Shown here: positions 41,701-52,213 of the stretch, piece by piece
How the letters are laid out: every line of letters starts with the position of its first letter
How positions within the stretch are numbered: position 1 is the first letter of the stretch
Origin: Streblospio benedicti
Lineage: Eukaryota; Annelida; Polychaeta; Spionida; Spionidae
DNA: 64,000 nucleotides
Direction: 5' to 3'
Assembly (NCBI GenBank): GCA_019095985.1
Contig: CM032665.1
Location: forward strand, 32,422,089 to 32,486,088
Notes under the pieces: model-generated
The model's database searches: none
What the model was told of the DNA's origin: nothing
The model's input: only the letters and a program-made list of their open reading frames with translations
Program-made: the position numbers and the translations under genes

Positions 41701-44700
41701 AATTGTTCATTGCAAATACAGTTGAGTGGAAGACAAAAAAAAACACATACTTTTGACTCACTCAAATCATTGTAAACACCAGCAACCAGAGAAAGCTTTC
41801 ATAAGATTCTAGCTATTGCCTAATCCTTGAATAAAATATGTTCAAACAAACCAGAGCAACGAACCTTTACAATGCCCCCAATCTTGAAGACCAGTAAAAT
41901 ATCATTATATTATTTTGCCAGCATTTCTCCAGTTGAGGTTAAGGGGGAAAATTACTAAAACAAAACAATCTAATATTGCAGGTGAACTCACGAAACGTCT
42001 ATCTTGAACCGAAAGTAAAACTGTGTGTCCTAGACCATGGAATGCCAGAAAAGAAGAGAGATAGGTGAGTTATGTCTTTCACAAATGTGAATATGTGTAT
42101 CTTTTAGAATGTCTTTTATAATTCCTGAATTGATAATTGTTGTTGTTCATATTCCTAGCAGCTATCAATATAAAGTCAGATACTGGTTTTGAGTTGTAAT
42201 TACTTCTGTTCTAGCATGTTCTAGACTTAACCTTTACATCAGGTCATTTGTATAGTTCCCACCACTATATTTCCTTTCTCAACTGAGCTCTCAGGAGCAT
42301 ACAATTACTGTCATGCATTGCACTAGTCACTCGTATTAATCTTCACTCGCTTGACTTGGACACATCTAATGTGTAGGTACCTCAGAGCATTGTAACTGTT
42401 TAGGAACCTGTTAATTCAACACCCACCAAAAACTGAGTCTCGAACGTGTGACCTTATGGTTTCAAGTCCAATTCCAATAGAATCATACCACATGAATTCA
42501 TAGCAGGTAATAGTTGGACAAGCAATTATCTGACAATGGAAGAAACAGCAAATATGATGGTAATTGAAAATCAATGGCAGGATAAAGATGAACATTCCAA
42601 TTGACAGAGGGATTTCATGAGCTAAATGTAAATTTACGGGTGAGCAAGTGACAAGTGGGAAGGACATTATCCAAAAATCAGATTCCAGAGAAGTTAATGT
42701 CATGCTGACATTTTCTGACTGATTTGCACTTTATGCCTGAAGTTAAAATCAATTGTGGAAACTGAACTATTATTGGGAATGTTGGAGTCTTACTTTATTT
42801 GCATGTTTATTAGAAGTCACTGCAGTTGAAAGATTTGATAACTTGAAACTCATATCCGCCCTACTTTTTAGCTTAATCAGTGTATCATAAGCAAAAAGCA
42901 GAATGATACAGGATGAGGAATTTCAAGATTTTAAGATTGAATGGAAGGACAAAGTCTTAAACCGAGTTCGTATTATGTCAAAGCGTTAGGAAACACATAC
43001 GTTAGTATCATCGTTATACAACAACGATGTTTTTTTCATAATGATTTATATTTATTGTAGTGAACCTGAAATACAAATGGACCTTTTTTTGTATGGTGTG
43101 AACTTTTAGCACTTTTCTGTGATCGATCAGATTTTATGGTAGGGCCTGTTCATCTTGAAGAATGATGTCTCGAACCGATGGGAAACTAGCAATTAAGCTT
43201 TTCCGTCATGTCAGTTTACATTATTAATCACATTCAACCCAAATGTGTTATTCCTCCCCATCAAGTTTGAGTTATACGGGCTCAACTGTATATTTATTGT
43301 ATTTCAGCATCCAGGTAGCACATTATACATGATCGTCAATCAATTGTAGCTGTGACATTTTTGTTATTGAGCTGGTCATCAAAATAGAATTGTGAATAAT
43401 AATACCTGCAGTTTACGTAATACATATTTTGACAAATTAAAATTTCACATCACTTCAAATATCATATTTTGAAAGTCATCTGGTTCTCACAAATATCCTT
43501 TTTGATTCATTTTCTTTCAAAATAGATACGTTTGTCAAGTTACTTGTGTAAAACAATAAACAAACGTGAATGATTTGTTAACTGCATTCTCTTGTTGTTA
43601 ATTATATGCACACAATAACATGATATATAATACAGTTCTAAGGTTATAATTCTCTCGCAAATGTTAAGTTTGAAGCAGGGACCCAAGAATGCCTATTTAT
43701 TAATGAAATAGTACGAAGTCTTCGATGTAGTACGCAATAAATTACAAAAAAAAGCTGCACTTGCTGTAGGCAATGAATATTCATGTCATCTTTCAAATTT
43801 TTACATGAGTACATGTACATAGGTGAAATCTTATGACGTCATTCTACTGTTTCCAATATGAAATCAGATACATTTTGCAAACATGGTAAAAGTACCTTCT
43901 CTTATGAGAGAAACAATTAGAATATGGCATGAATATTTTAAATGGTAATGAGCGCTAGAGTTGTATTTGTTAAGTAATAGAGGCTGAAGTACTTTAGAAT
44001 ATCACATAATTACTTGTTAAATCATGACAAAAGAATCAGACGTATTTATTGTGAGAAGCCAGTGTACATATGTGTAGTCATTCTTTTGGTGAGTCTACAC
44101 AAACAATGATTTTATTATAGTTAACAACTTCAGATCAAGGGCAATCAATGGTGTCACCCACCTCACCACAAAAAATAAGACATGCATGTACATCTGTATT
44201 CTGCATAACTAGATACCTCCTAATTTAGCATTTTATTCAGATGTTTGCCTTTTAATGAAGAAACATGAATCATTTAATTGGTTTGATCATCTTTCGTAGT
44301 GGATTACTGATCGTTCACAGATGTTGCTAGGTAGCCCCTTTAACCTATTGATCAGTGACTTAGTGCACGTGCACGTGGCAAAAAAACTCGCGTGAGCAAA
44401 ATCCTATTTTCAACTTCTATAATTACGAATATGATTTTAATGATGAATTGCCTTGCTGAGCTACAGTGTAGTAAATAGCATTTCACCGTAATGTTTTCAA
44501 TTTTTATTAAATTGTGCAATTCATCCGATTCTTGTATAGGTAATTGATTGTAGTTGAAATTTGCAAGTAAATTTTGTACTAAGGTTTATTGAGCTGATTT
44601 TATGAATGTCCTTAGAGGATGGAATGTAAACTACGCTCAATATAGAAATTTCAGTGTTTTTAGAAATTTCTTCTAAGACGAGTTACACATACTAGATGTA

Positions 44701-47237
44701 TACTAGTAATGTTTGGAAATTGGAAACTAAGCGTATGCAGAGAAAAATCAATGATGCCTATGGAATTTTCTACAATTTCCGTGGTCCTTACACACGGAGA
44801 GTATTGTACAGGTCAGGCAAGTTATGAGCACCACGTACCAAAGTAACTGCAAGTGCTGTCTGCTTGCCAGAGAGTTGAGAAAGGAAATATATTGTGCCAA
44901 GTATGCCAATTGACCCAGACAACATATTCGACTATGTGTATGGAAAGCAATTTAATGATACAGATCTAGGAATTAACTTCATAGACCACTATATATACTG
45001 TATATATAATTTTATTTATTTGGATTGTAACCAGTTACATACATTATATTAACAAACTAAGCTAAACTGGCAAATGGATGCCAGTGGTAAAACCTTTAAC
45101 TGCCAATTTCTTGGTTTGTGCATCCATTTTGTTCTACTTGTACACATTTTCAGTGCAAACTTCACTTCCCAACTGGTAGCCACGCCCCAAATTCTACACT
45201 GGCAAAAGACTGTCAAAGCCAACTTGCAAATTGCTAGCTTGCTACGTAGTACCAATTTTGAGCCCTGTAATATTCTGATATTCTTTCTCTGCAGGCCTGG
45301 CCTCAGCTGCCTGCCCCGTGGCCACCTGACGTACATCGCCCCGGAGATGCTCACGTCTCTGCGGGTGGAGAGTCCCAACCTGAGGCCGTACGCTGCCTAC
45401 ACACAGCACACAGACAGCTATGCATTCGGGTGAGTGGCTTGGGTTTTTACGTGAAGTGGAGTCTGTTTTATGTGGACACTTTGGGGGCAAAATGAAGTGT
45501 TTACATGAGATAGCCGTGCTTAAAAGCGGTATGATATAATGTATGAGGAAAGGGAGAAGTTAAAACTGTCCTCAAAAGACAGGTATTTTTGAAAGAGAGG
45601 TTCAGTTTATATATGATACATATAGGTAAAATGGGAATGATAGAAGTGAAACATGTCCACATAAGACAGGTGCATTTAAAAAGGGAGGCGTCCACATGCA
45701 CATGTTCCAATGTACGTGCATTTGTGAATTTAAAAAAATCAGCTCTCTTACTCATTGTTCATATTGTATTGTATTGACCAGTCATTTCACACATCCCCCT
45801 TCCTTTCTTGTACAATACAAACCAATGGGGGTTATTATAGTGCATTATAAATACACAGGCATCAGTCTTTAACATGTGACCGATTGTATTCGGCCAGGCA
45901 TATCTGAAAATCAATGATCATCCTGAGCACTGGCTCTTGTATACACATGAAGCTTAAGTTCAGTGCGTTGATAAATTTACGGCTGAACTTTCACAATACC
46001 GCACAATTTTGCATAAACATTACGAACTGCAGGCCATATCACACATGTCACTGAACGCATGTTTGCTCATGGTTTCAGGACGCTGCTGTACGAGCTGATG
46101 AGCGGCCACTTCCCCATGAAGGGCTCAGCACCCGAGTGCATCATCTGGCGCGTGGGCGTCGGGCACCGGCAGTGTCTCAAACACATCAAGTGCAACTCCA
46201 CACTCAAGGTAATGGTTAGACATCATCTTAAAGCAATGATTTCTTAGCATCTTGATTCATCATCATACGAGAAGGTACTAACGAAAAGCTCAGATGCATC
46301 TGTCATTGTTCAGAAGTGACGTTTCAGTGGAAGTCCATCAGCTTTAAGCTTGGATGGCATATAGTGTGCAGGTTTTGTTGTGAAACTAATTTTTGCATCT
46401 AAGTACGTTCTGTGACTTCTTGTATGATGATTAGACTTTTTAAAGACGTAGCTATGAACTGCTTGAGCTGCTAGAATAGCGTCAATTATGTGAACTTGAA
46501 CAAATGACTATTTGGTATTTACTCTTATGTTTGATATGAATTCTTCAAAATTGCAAACTACAAATCCTACCTTCCTGATGAGCCTACATACATTTACATT
46601 TGTAAAGCCTAATAATGACTAATTTTATTAAGGTAGATAGGATAGCCAGTGAATTAGATAAAGGTAAAAGCCTAAAATGGCGTTTGTGTGTTTTCAGATG
46701 TTGATTGCCAAGTGCTGGAAGCAGAACCCAGTGGACAGACCACTGTTAATTGACATCAACCGACACCTGCAATATAATGTAAGAATAATTAACCTTTTTT
46801 CATCATCAAATACGATAGAGCCTCCAATTAATACCACTTCTATTGAGACCACATCTATTATAAGACCATTTATGGTCCTATCCACGATGGCACAGGCCTC
46901 CATAAAACGAATGCCTTTCATTGAGATCATTAATTTTGGAGGCAGTTCCCTGGGTGGTTTTAAGAAAGTGGTTCTACTGTATTAAAGATGTCTGAATGTC
47001 TTATAACAGTAGCCTGTAAATAAAATAAAGCATCATTAAATGGCATATTAAATTTGAAAAACACTGTGAAAAGGTCTTTTTGGCTTATATGAGCTTATAA
47101 TCTTTGCCTTTTGTTTTTACTCCCTGTTGGTTTTTATTTTAGAAATATGATTTATCTGGTTTCAGGCTGGACTTCACAAAAGACACAGCTCTTCTGAACC
47201 AGAAGCATTGAACAGAATCGGTAGTTTGGATTTTTAG
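11685..47237 (+). CDS. KSR: KSR-like pseudokinase scaffold (3' twelve exons; 5' exons not found)
   Basis: Kinase suppressor of Ras homologue; KSR proteins scaffold RAF, MEK and ERK at the membrane. Twelve exons with GT/AG borders join in one frame (about 775 residues plus stop): 11685-11771, 25969-26039, 27084-28241, 38034-38130, 39057-39203, 40138-40277, 41171-41298, 41982-42064, 45295-45429, 46079-46208, 46698-46778, 47166-47237. Order: C1 domain (CSFC, CKQC, HKKC), a long Ser/Gly linker, a pseudokinase domain with the KSR-typical GRWHGEV, RHEN and FMGAC-xx-PPHLA motifs, APE, SYAFGTLLYEL, and a short tail. The VAIK lysine, HRD aspartate and most glycine-loop glycines are absent, so it should not phosphorylate. 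PPHLA and ECIIWRVG favour KSR over RAF. The first codon is incomplete, so the coiled-coil/SAM N-terminus lies upstream and was not recognised. Exon calls are by eye; alternative exons are possible. Confidence 0.88.
11870..11992. repeat. pogo-like MITE fragment after the first C1 exon
   Basis: Strings gtggtctttatatgaccctt, gaagtggtcttcttataaca and ggtggtctttttatag match the interior of the CAGTAGAACC family. The ends are missing. Confidence 0.4.
12660..12884 (-). repeat. tRNA-derived SINE, family B
   Basis: The minus strand starts cctctgtggtgtaatggcta (12884 leftward), an A-box-like promoter, with a B-box-like tgttcgcagcccattc about 45 bases later. A body of about 150 bases follows. Different from family A. 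Confidence 0.5.
15855..15960. repeat. Fragment of a 'taataaacgcc' repeat
   Basis: Short run with ttaaccacccacctccatta, aacgcctacctctaataaac and gccgcctggctgttaataga, partly inverted. Probably a decayed relative of the pogo-like MITEs. Confidence 0.3.
16216..16380. mobile_element. MITE of the 'aggcagatccagg' family, KSR intron copy
   Basis: Ends cataggcagatccagg and cctggatctgccatt are inverted repeats. The interior (cccaccaaaatacttc, ggcatgtccgccattgatcg, acccatgaaatt) is shared with the copy at 7158-7322 and is the opposite orientation of the copy at 63652. It is the only large repeat in that part of the intron. Confidence 0.75.
17400..17640. repeat. Three diverged repeats of about 70 bases
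   Basis: The motif gtattttttgatagtgg-ctcaaaa recurs in worn form at about 17400, 17470 and 17606; the first two units also share tatacttt-ggt-cctgtgg. Confidence 0.4.
18394..18451. repeat. Exact 29-base tandem duplication
   Basis: ggtaacagaaagtgcgtatt then ggcaattat occurs twice with no spacer (18394-18422 and 18423-18451). The perfect identity points to a recent event. Confidence 0.8.
25699..25860. mobile_element. pogo-like MITE, second subfamily, just upstream of a KSR exon
   Basis: ta-cagtagatactcattatc at the left, ggagataatgaggttttggctg-ta at the right, interior gagataacagaaaattcaag. It ends 108 bases before the exon at 25969. Confidence 0.6.
25969..26039 (+). CDS. KSR: KSR exon: second half of C1 domain
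   Basis: Acceptor tttgttttcag ends at 25968; donor gtgggt begins at 26040. The peptide RHRCHKKCGSSQSSRRNSAH completes the C1 zinc module (C-x4-H-x2-C register with the preceding exon), followed by a basic Ser-rich stretch. The phase matches both neighbours. Confidence 0.85.
26040..27083 (+). other. KSR: KSR intron, 1.0 kb, nothing recognised
   Basis: AT-rich, no repeat or gene seen. Confidence 0.7.
27084..28241 (+). CDS. KSR: KSR exon: long Ser/Gly-rich linker
   Basis: A 1158-base exon, by far the largest and much richer in G+C than its flanks. The acceptor is ttttcatacag and the donor gtgagt. It starts VKADTFRIHLGEEHWSKV, then a Cys/His patch (TPCQHGHSKHVIQHVCCEK), basic-serine motifs (RSKSLKS, RSRSGS, RRHSNLTS, QRTSTC), and low-complexity Ser/Gly/Ala tracts, ending YATLLG. 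It corresponds to the region between C1 and kinase domain in KSR. No FxFP ERK-docking motif is visible, unlike vertebrate KSR1. An ATG-free reading frame continues about 20 bases upstream of the acceptor and about 26 bases past the donor. Confidence 0.85.
28592..28790 (+). repeat. tRNA-derived SINE, reference copy of family A
   Basis: The tRNA-like head has an A box (tggccgagtggttaggg, 28599-28615) and a B box (ggttcgattcc, 28643-28653) as in tRNA-Ser genes. A body follows: gtggtgggtgttgagcaaac, cccatccctaaacagttgca, cactgctccgtggcaccta. The acceptor stem does not pair, so it is not a functional tRNA. Copies exist at 42370 and 6800. Confidence 0.7.
33730..33788. repeat. 34-base tandem duplication (second unit partial)
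   Basis: ctgtagtgatagag-aaaatggca occurs at 33730 and 33764, the second with one extra T. Confidence 0.65.
38034..38130 (+). CDS. KSR: KSR exon: acidic segment before kinase domain
   Basis: Acceptor cccgttttttcag; donor gtaagc. It encodes ESRGVADECDELQDEESHPR and continues to GHTFHN across the junction. The acidic stretch just before the kinase domain parallels the Glu/Asp-rich segment there in vertebrate KSR1. Confidence 0.82.
39057..39203 (+). CDS. KSR: KSR exon: kinase N-lobe, glycine-loop region
   Basis: Acceptor gttcgatttcag; donor gtacca. Encodes VIPYKDLKFEECIRVGRHHT then SRGRWHGEVMIH. The GRWHGEV motif is diagnostic of the RAF/KSR group. The glycine loop reads GRHHTIS, and the position of the VAIK lysine (Arg in human KSR1) is His. 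Confidence 0.87.
40138..40277 (+). CDS. KSR: KSR exon: helix C to hinge
   Basis: Acceptor ccactgttgcag; donor gtcagt. Encodes SHESEEKVTAFWEEVSRL, then MIRHENIALFMGACIKPPHL and AVITSVRKG. The helix C glutamate register and the FMGAC-xx-PPHLA-xIT string are the strongest KSR signatures in the window. Confidence 0.9.
40310..40483. mobile_element. KSR: pogo-like MITE in a KSR kinase-domain intron
   Basis: Internal strings tctcaatagagaggtggtct and tctcagtagagaggtggtcg lead to a right end gaggttacactgta. It starts about 30 bases after the donor at 40278. Confidence 0.55.
41171..41298 (+). CDS. KSR: KSR exon: helix D/E up to catalytic loop
   Basis: Acceptor caattttcag; donor gtaaaa, phase 0. Encodes GASLYHQLHFDNTK, then SIARQVAQGLGYLHHKGIIA and KK at the end. 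Where RAF has IIHRDLK and human KSR1 IVHKDLK, this protein reads IIAKKVN across the junction, so the catalytic aspartate is replaced by Lys. Confidence 0.88.
41982..42064 (+). CDS. KSR: KSR exon: catalytic loop end and DFG region
   Basis: Acceptor ctaatattgcag; donor gtgagt. Encodes VNSRNVYLEPKVKLCVLDHG then MPEKKRD. DFG is replaced by DHG. The Asn of the catalytic loop (SRN) is retained. Confidence 0.86.
42065..45294 (+). other. KSR: KSR intron between DHG and activation-segment exons (3.2 kb)
   Basis: Contains the reverse SINE copy at 42370; the rest is AT-rich with no gene seen. Confidence 0.7.
42370..42485 (-). repeat. tRNA-derived SINE, family A, reverse copy
   Basis: On the minus strand it reads cgttcgagactcag, then ggtgggtgttgaattaac, cctaaacagttacaatgct and ggtacctacacatta, aligning with 28643-28740. 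Confidence 0.6.
45295..45429 (+). CDS. KSR: KSR exon: activation segment and APE
   Basis: Acceptor tttctctgcag; donor gtgagt. Encodes RPGLSCLPRGHLTYIAPEML and continues to HTDSYAFG. The APE motif is kept, and the insert before the helix F aspartate (ESPNLRPYAAYTQHT) is about as long as the corresponding KSR insert. Confidence 0.88.
46079..46208 (+). CDS. KSR: KSR exon: helix F-G of kinase C-lobe
   Basis: Acceptor catggtttcag; donor gtaatg, phase 0. Encodes GTLLYELMSGHFPMKGSAPE then CIIWRVGVGHRQ. AE-x-IIWQVG-type wording is typical of KSR rather than RAF. Confidence 0.88.
46698..46778 (+). CDS. KSR: KSR exon: helix H-I of kinase C-lobe
   Basis: Acceptor gtgtgttttcag; donor gtaaga, phase 0. 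Encodes MLIAKCWKQNPVDRPLLIDI then NRHLQYN, with the conserved CW and RP of subdomain XI. Confidence 0.87.
46811..46982. mobile_element. KSR: pogo-like MITE in the penultimate KSR intron
   Basis: ta-cgatagagcctccaatta at the left and gaaagtggttctactg-ta at the right; the interior has gagaccacatctattataag. It occupies nearly half of a 387-base intron. Confidence 0.65.
47166..47237 (+). CDS. KSR: KSR terminal exon: short tail with RAF-like SEP motif
   Basis: Acceptor tatctggtttcag; stop TAG at 47235-47237. Encodes AGLHKRHSSSEPEALNRIGS then LDF. RHSSSEP followed by LNR closely resembles the RAF C-terminal 14-3-3 site (RSASEPSLNR in B-RAF). Human KSR1 has RRLSHP at this place. Confidence 0.82.
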   Translation, partial: AGLHKRHSSSEPEALNRIGSLDF

Positions 47238-48110
47238 TTGGACCACAACACTATATACATCAAATTGATGGAACAGTTTCAATGCTAAAACTGAATCCTG
47301 AAATGGCATATACATGTACAGCATGCAAAACATTGGTGCTCAAGTATATTCTGTCAAACTATTTAAGTTAGAAAATGTGAAGTAGCAAAACAATTGAATG
47401 AAGCAAAAGTTTTGACTGTCTAGTCTCATTTGCTAGAAGGATGATTGAAATATTGGTCTCATCTTTGTAGGCTGAAACGCTAGTATTCTATTGTTAGAGT
47501 TTGTTTTTGACTGTGATTGATCTAAAACCCTCTTTTGGATGTTGTCTCAGATTGTAGTCTAATGATACAATGTACTGATCATTCAGCTTTGGAACTGGTT
47601 GAGTTTAGTGTGAACGTTTAAAGAATAATGTATTTTTGCAAAACACACTGTGATAGAAGGTCTGCGTATCTGATATAGTTACCAAAGACATTTCACACTA
47701 GATAATTTTCATGTGTCAGACTTGATTATTTGTTCCATGGAACAGTTTTCCGTTGTTGAAATGACTGTCTTGAAAATCTTGTGAGCGTTTCTGCCGGTTG
47801 ATAGGTGAAAACTTGAAATTCCCGCAAAAACTTGAAAAATATCTGCAGATATAACCCAGCAATTGTAGCTGCTATGTGGCGATTTGTTATTTATGAAAAT
47901 ATTGAAAACATTGTGTATAATGTTGACACTTATCATAGGAAATTGATATTGCACGATGTTTAATCTTTATATTCTTGTCAGTTCATATCTTTTGCAAAAC
48001 GAAATATTTGTTTAAGTTATGTTCCATTGCCAGTATAGGTAATTATTATGTTAAATGTTGCTGGATTGACATTTGACATTGTAAAATAAAAATAACCGTA
48101 ATATTTATAC
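47238..48110 (+). other. KSR: Probable KSR 3' UTR
   Basis: AT-rich sequence without coding signal follows the KSR stop. An AATAAA-type signal lies in the run aaaataaaaataa at about 48083-48092, a plausible poly(A) site. The true end cannot be fixed without transcript data. Confidence 0.4.
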
Positions 48111-49335
48111 AAACGTATCTGTTAAGCATTATTTTGAATTTTCTACATTATGTCTACTTTTCTAGATATGATATTATTGGGAAGACTTACTGTCATATGA
48201 CTAAGGAATTTCATTCTCGGTTTCAATGTTTAAAAATTGTTTTGAAAATTCCCTTTTAATAACGCCAATGAAACTAGAAACATGCAAAACTTAGCAAATT
48301 CGTATTTATGGAAGTAGATGATGATGATAGTTCAATATGTCAAATGGGTGTATGTTAGCGCTGAATCTCGTATTTTAAATCATATGAAAATAACTGCGTG
48401 TTTATGTTTGATTATGTCTTCATTCTCGCTCTCATCATATTGTATTATTTAGAAGACATTGAATAAGTTTGAAACTGACAGGCAATTGTGAATTTATTTT
48501 AGAAATGTTCATTGTATAAAAATTAGGCTCAGAACTTCATAAGTTTTTGTGTGTGTTTTAGGCAATTTTAAGCACAGGTTTTTGTTACAATGCACTTCAG
48601 TATTTGAATGAGTTGAAGACATTGATGAGAGACATAAATTGTAATAATCTTTTCTTTGAAAAGTCAACTGAAAATGAATTAGTAATTAACATTTTGATTA
48701 TTATATGAATTAATATATATTCTGTTTATAAGGTGGATATTCACTGTAACAGGCCAAAATGATTGCACTTATTTCATGAAAATGCTGAGTATTCAAGATG
48801 TCCATGTTCTTGCTTGAAATTTAATGAAAAATTGAAAATTGTGATAATGGTCATTTCATTTCTATTTCATTATTTTTGAAATCATAACTTGAAAGTTTTT
48901 AAATGATTGTATCAAATATATAAGTGAATGTAATAATGGTAATTGAAAAGTGATTGATGTGATGGGTCAACCACAGTATCACAAGTTTTTTTACAATTGG
49001 CAATGGAGTGAAAAAGTTTATGTTTTGATAAACTGTTCATACAATAAATAGGAACAATTTCCGTGCATCATTTTAACTATTTGTCTGAACTCACTGTAAA
49101 ATGAGTTGAACATTTTGTTTGTCATCAAACATCTAAATCTCTAGGTCATGTGCTTAGTAGAAATGGTATGTATGTGGATTAGTAAATTATATGTAGTCTA
49201 ATTTATTGTCAGTGTGCCTCCTTAAATCTGTGATGAGCATCTCTTGTTATTTTATCACAAAATAAAAAATACACAATACTATGTTTTATTATTATTTTTA
49301 CCATATATGTAGCTAAAAATATGCATTCTCACATA

Positions 49336-49490
49336 GCTTTCCCCAGGGTCTATACTGGGACCAGTGCTCTTCTGTTGTACGTAAATGTTCTGCCAAAAAA
49401 GCTAAAGCCCAGTAAACATGTAAATAATATTGTGAGTAAAGCAAACCAAAGAATTGCAATGTTCAGAGAGTGTCATGTAATCAAGAAGCA
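49336..49490 (+). pseudogene. LINE reverse-transcriptase remnant
   Basis: cccagggtctatactgggac begins a stretch that matches the PQGS-LGP-L-FLLYVNDLP motif of non-LTR reverse transcriptases, with a frame change early on. It then jumps directly to KHVNNIVSKANQRIAMFR, wording found much nearer the end of LINE polymerases. The part between is deleted. This is a short dead copy. Confidence 0.5.
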
Positions 49491-50618
49491 ACAACTTTCC
49501 AATAGTTCAAAGAAAAGAGTAATAGTACTTTAGGATTTGAAAATGCTACCATCTTTGGAGGGCTAGCTATTAATTGTGGGCATACTGTTTGCATTGTGAA
49601 CAAACATCTGCACAGTTACACAATAACTTTTCTAATTCGCAGCGTGCTGCGACATCATCTGGACAGTTATCTTTAATTTGCAAAATTGCAGTTTGCTTTG
49701 TGTACAAGATATCAGGACAGCTTTTGTAATATTAACGTTCATTGAGATTTTAATGTTAGTTTTAAGACTTTACTTTCTTTATTGGGTGTTCATGTATACA
49801 TATAGTGAGGTTTAAAGCATTTGAAACTATCAAAGGCGATATAGTTATGCAATATTTTTCGACGTGGAAAGCCATCAAAATTGTAATAGGTCTACATTTT
49901 TGTATTTGTTGCAAGTCCTTTTTTCTCTTTTTCGGCTGCATTTTCCCCTTGCAATCAAGATTACTATCCTCGAAACTCTATCTCCCCAATCAAATTCTCT
50001 GATCAAAGAACATGACATTTCCAGACAAAGATCATGAGTTCAGCCCTATGTTTTCGTTCACGACACATACAGACTGCCAGAGACCATACAGCCTAGCCTA
50101 ACTCCAAACAAAAGACGCGTCTGTCAGCGTTATAAATAGCATGATCACAGTCTCCCGCATCTGCATTCTTACATGAAAAGTGCACCTGCACTTTCATTAG
50201 GTAGTGAAGTGGTGACTGGCTTGAGAGGTAATAAAGTCACACACATCATGGATATTTTTTTAGTATTCATATTAATGTTTCTGAAGCAGGATAATTAAAT
50301 GAGTTAACATTTTGGAATGTTGAAGTCTTCTTACACATATCTGAACGCCGTGATACTTTTGTGTAAACGGTGAGTGTCATTATTCATAAACTAAGCCGGT
50401 ACTTTAATGATGAAAGTTTTACTCCCTTTTTTTCATTTTTTCTCAAGTATCAAACTTTAAAACGTAGTATCATATGACAGAGCTTTTGTCAGTAATGTTA
50501 TTTTCAGTATCAGTTTCACATATTTCAATGCATGTATAGACTTCTCTTAGCTAATAGAAATATTAGATCACGATCGTCCCAGTTTCTTTCTTTTCCGGGG
50601 TAGAACTGGTTGAGAACC

Positions 50619-50779
50619 TCCAGTAGAACCTCCAGTCAAGACCACCTCTCTATTGAGACCACCTCTATAATAGGACCACTTTTCTTTGTCTCAGTCCTTC
50701 AAAATGATTCCAATGGCCATATAAAGAGACCAATTTAAGTCGGTCCCACAAGTGGCCTTGATAGAGAGGTTCTACTGTA
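50619..50779. mobile_element. pogo-like MITE (CAGTAGAACC family)
   Basis: Left end cagtagaacctcca, right end gatagagaggttctactgta. The interior contains gaccacctctctattgagac and ataataggaccac. Confidence 0.7.
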
Positions 50780-52213
50780 TCTAGGAGGTGTCTTCAGTAT
50801 CAGGGTTTGACATATATATGTAATCATAGGATATGATAGATTTTGAAAATACAATATAATTGAGTTATATTGTAACTTACAAACCAATATGAAATTTTTA
50901 ATAGTGTTTTGCATTAATAATGAAAAGTCAAAGATGACACACTCTTAAAATAAACATTATTATTAAAACATTTCTAAGCCACTCAAGTACATTCATTCAA
51001 TATCTTTACAAGGCCTTTGAGAAGACAAGTACACTTAACTTTGAAGCAAATTACTTTTAGTATTCAGAAACCAAATGTTCACATCTAAATGCAATAGCAC
51101 AGATCTTCTATTCATGTATCATACACATGCTGTATATCTATATATGTACCTAGCTACATGCATACATTTACATTGTACATGAAATAAGTAAATACAACTT
51201 ATTTTATTACAAGTATAAGTACAATGTATGTATATGCAGTGTCAGAATTCATGTTGTTATTGTATGCTTAAAGGTGTTGAATCGCCACCAGATCATCATA
51301 TTCCACTCTTCCCTAACACCATGTGTATCACAGAGGAATTTGTTTCACAAGCAATGCATTAGCAACTATCTTTTGCTGTGGGGTGTGATGATGATCCAAC
51401 ACCCAGGTATTTGCATATGAATGTCTCGTCTTTTAGTAGCACTAATGGCATTTTGCAATACAGACCAACATGGTAGCTGTTTTAGCTCACATTTTGTAAT
51501 GCTACGCATTTATATTCTGTTTCTGTATTTTTCATTCTTGAGAGATTTTGTGTTGCGCATTCGATTGCATTTAAGTGTGGGATGGCAGTATTGAGGGAGA
51601 CTTCTAAATATGTGAGTGATGGCTATGTAAAATGAATAGATTGATGAAAAAACCCTGAAAAGCTGGGGATATCTCATTAAAATGGTTTAAGAATAATAGT
51701 GGGATGATAACCGGGATTAACTGCGATGAAAACCATATCTTTTATAAAGCCCAGTTTAACTTACATAGGATCAAAACATGCATGGATAGCTCCAAACCTT
51801 CAAATAACAATTAAATGCACTTATAACAGTTATTTAGGATATAGGAACAGAAGGCAAAATATAGTATTATATATGGACATTTGTGAAAGATTTATATGAG
51901 CAGATGTGGGGAAATCTACACAATTTCAATGAACTTAATAAAACTCAGATTCTTCCCTTGCCTATTCAATGAAATGCATATGTTTGTGAACGTTTTTGCC
52001 AGAACCTACAAAAGTATAAGAGGAAAGATATTATCTGATTTTATTATTTGAAAATTGATGTTATTCACATGTTTGAATTTTGAGACTATGATAAATGAAT
52101 AAATAAATAGAATATACCGATGATAAACAACCTTGTGATGAGACAATTCAATAGGTTTTCTCATGTGTTGTTTACAATTATTGTTCCGTGCAATGTACAA
52201 TGGCAATATAGGA

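Noticed and set aside
45074-45433. 119-codon open frame as a separate gene
   Set aside because: It is the KSR exon at 45295-45429 read back through its intron.
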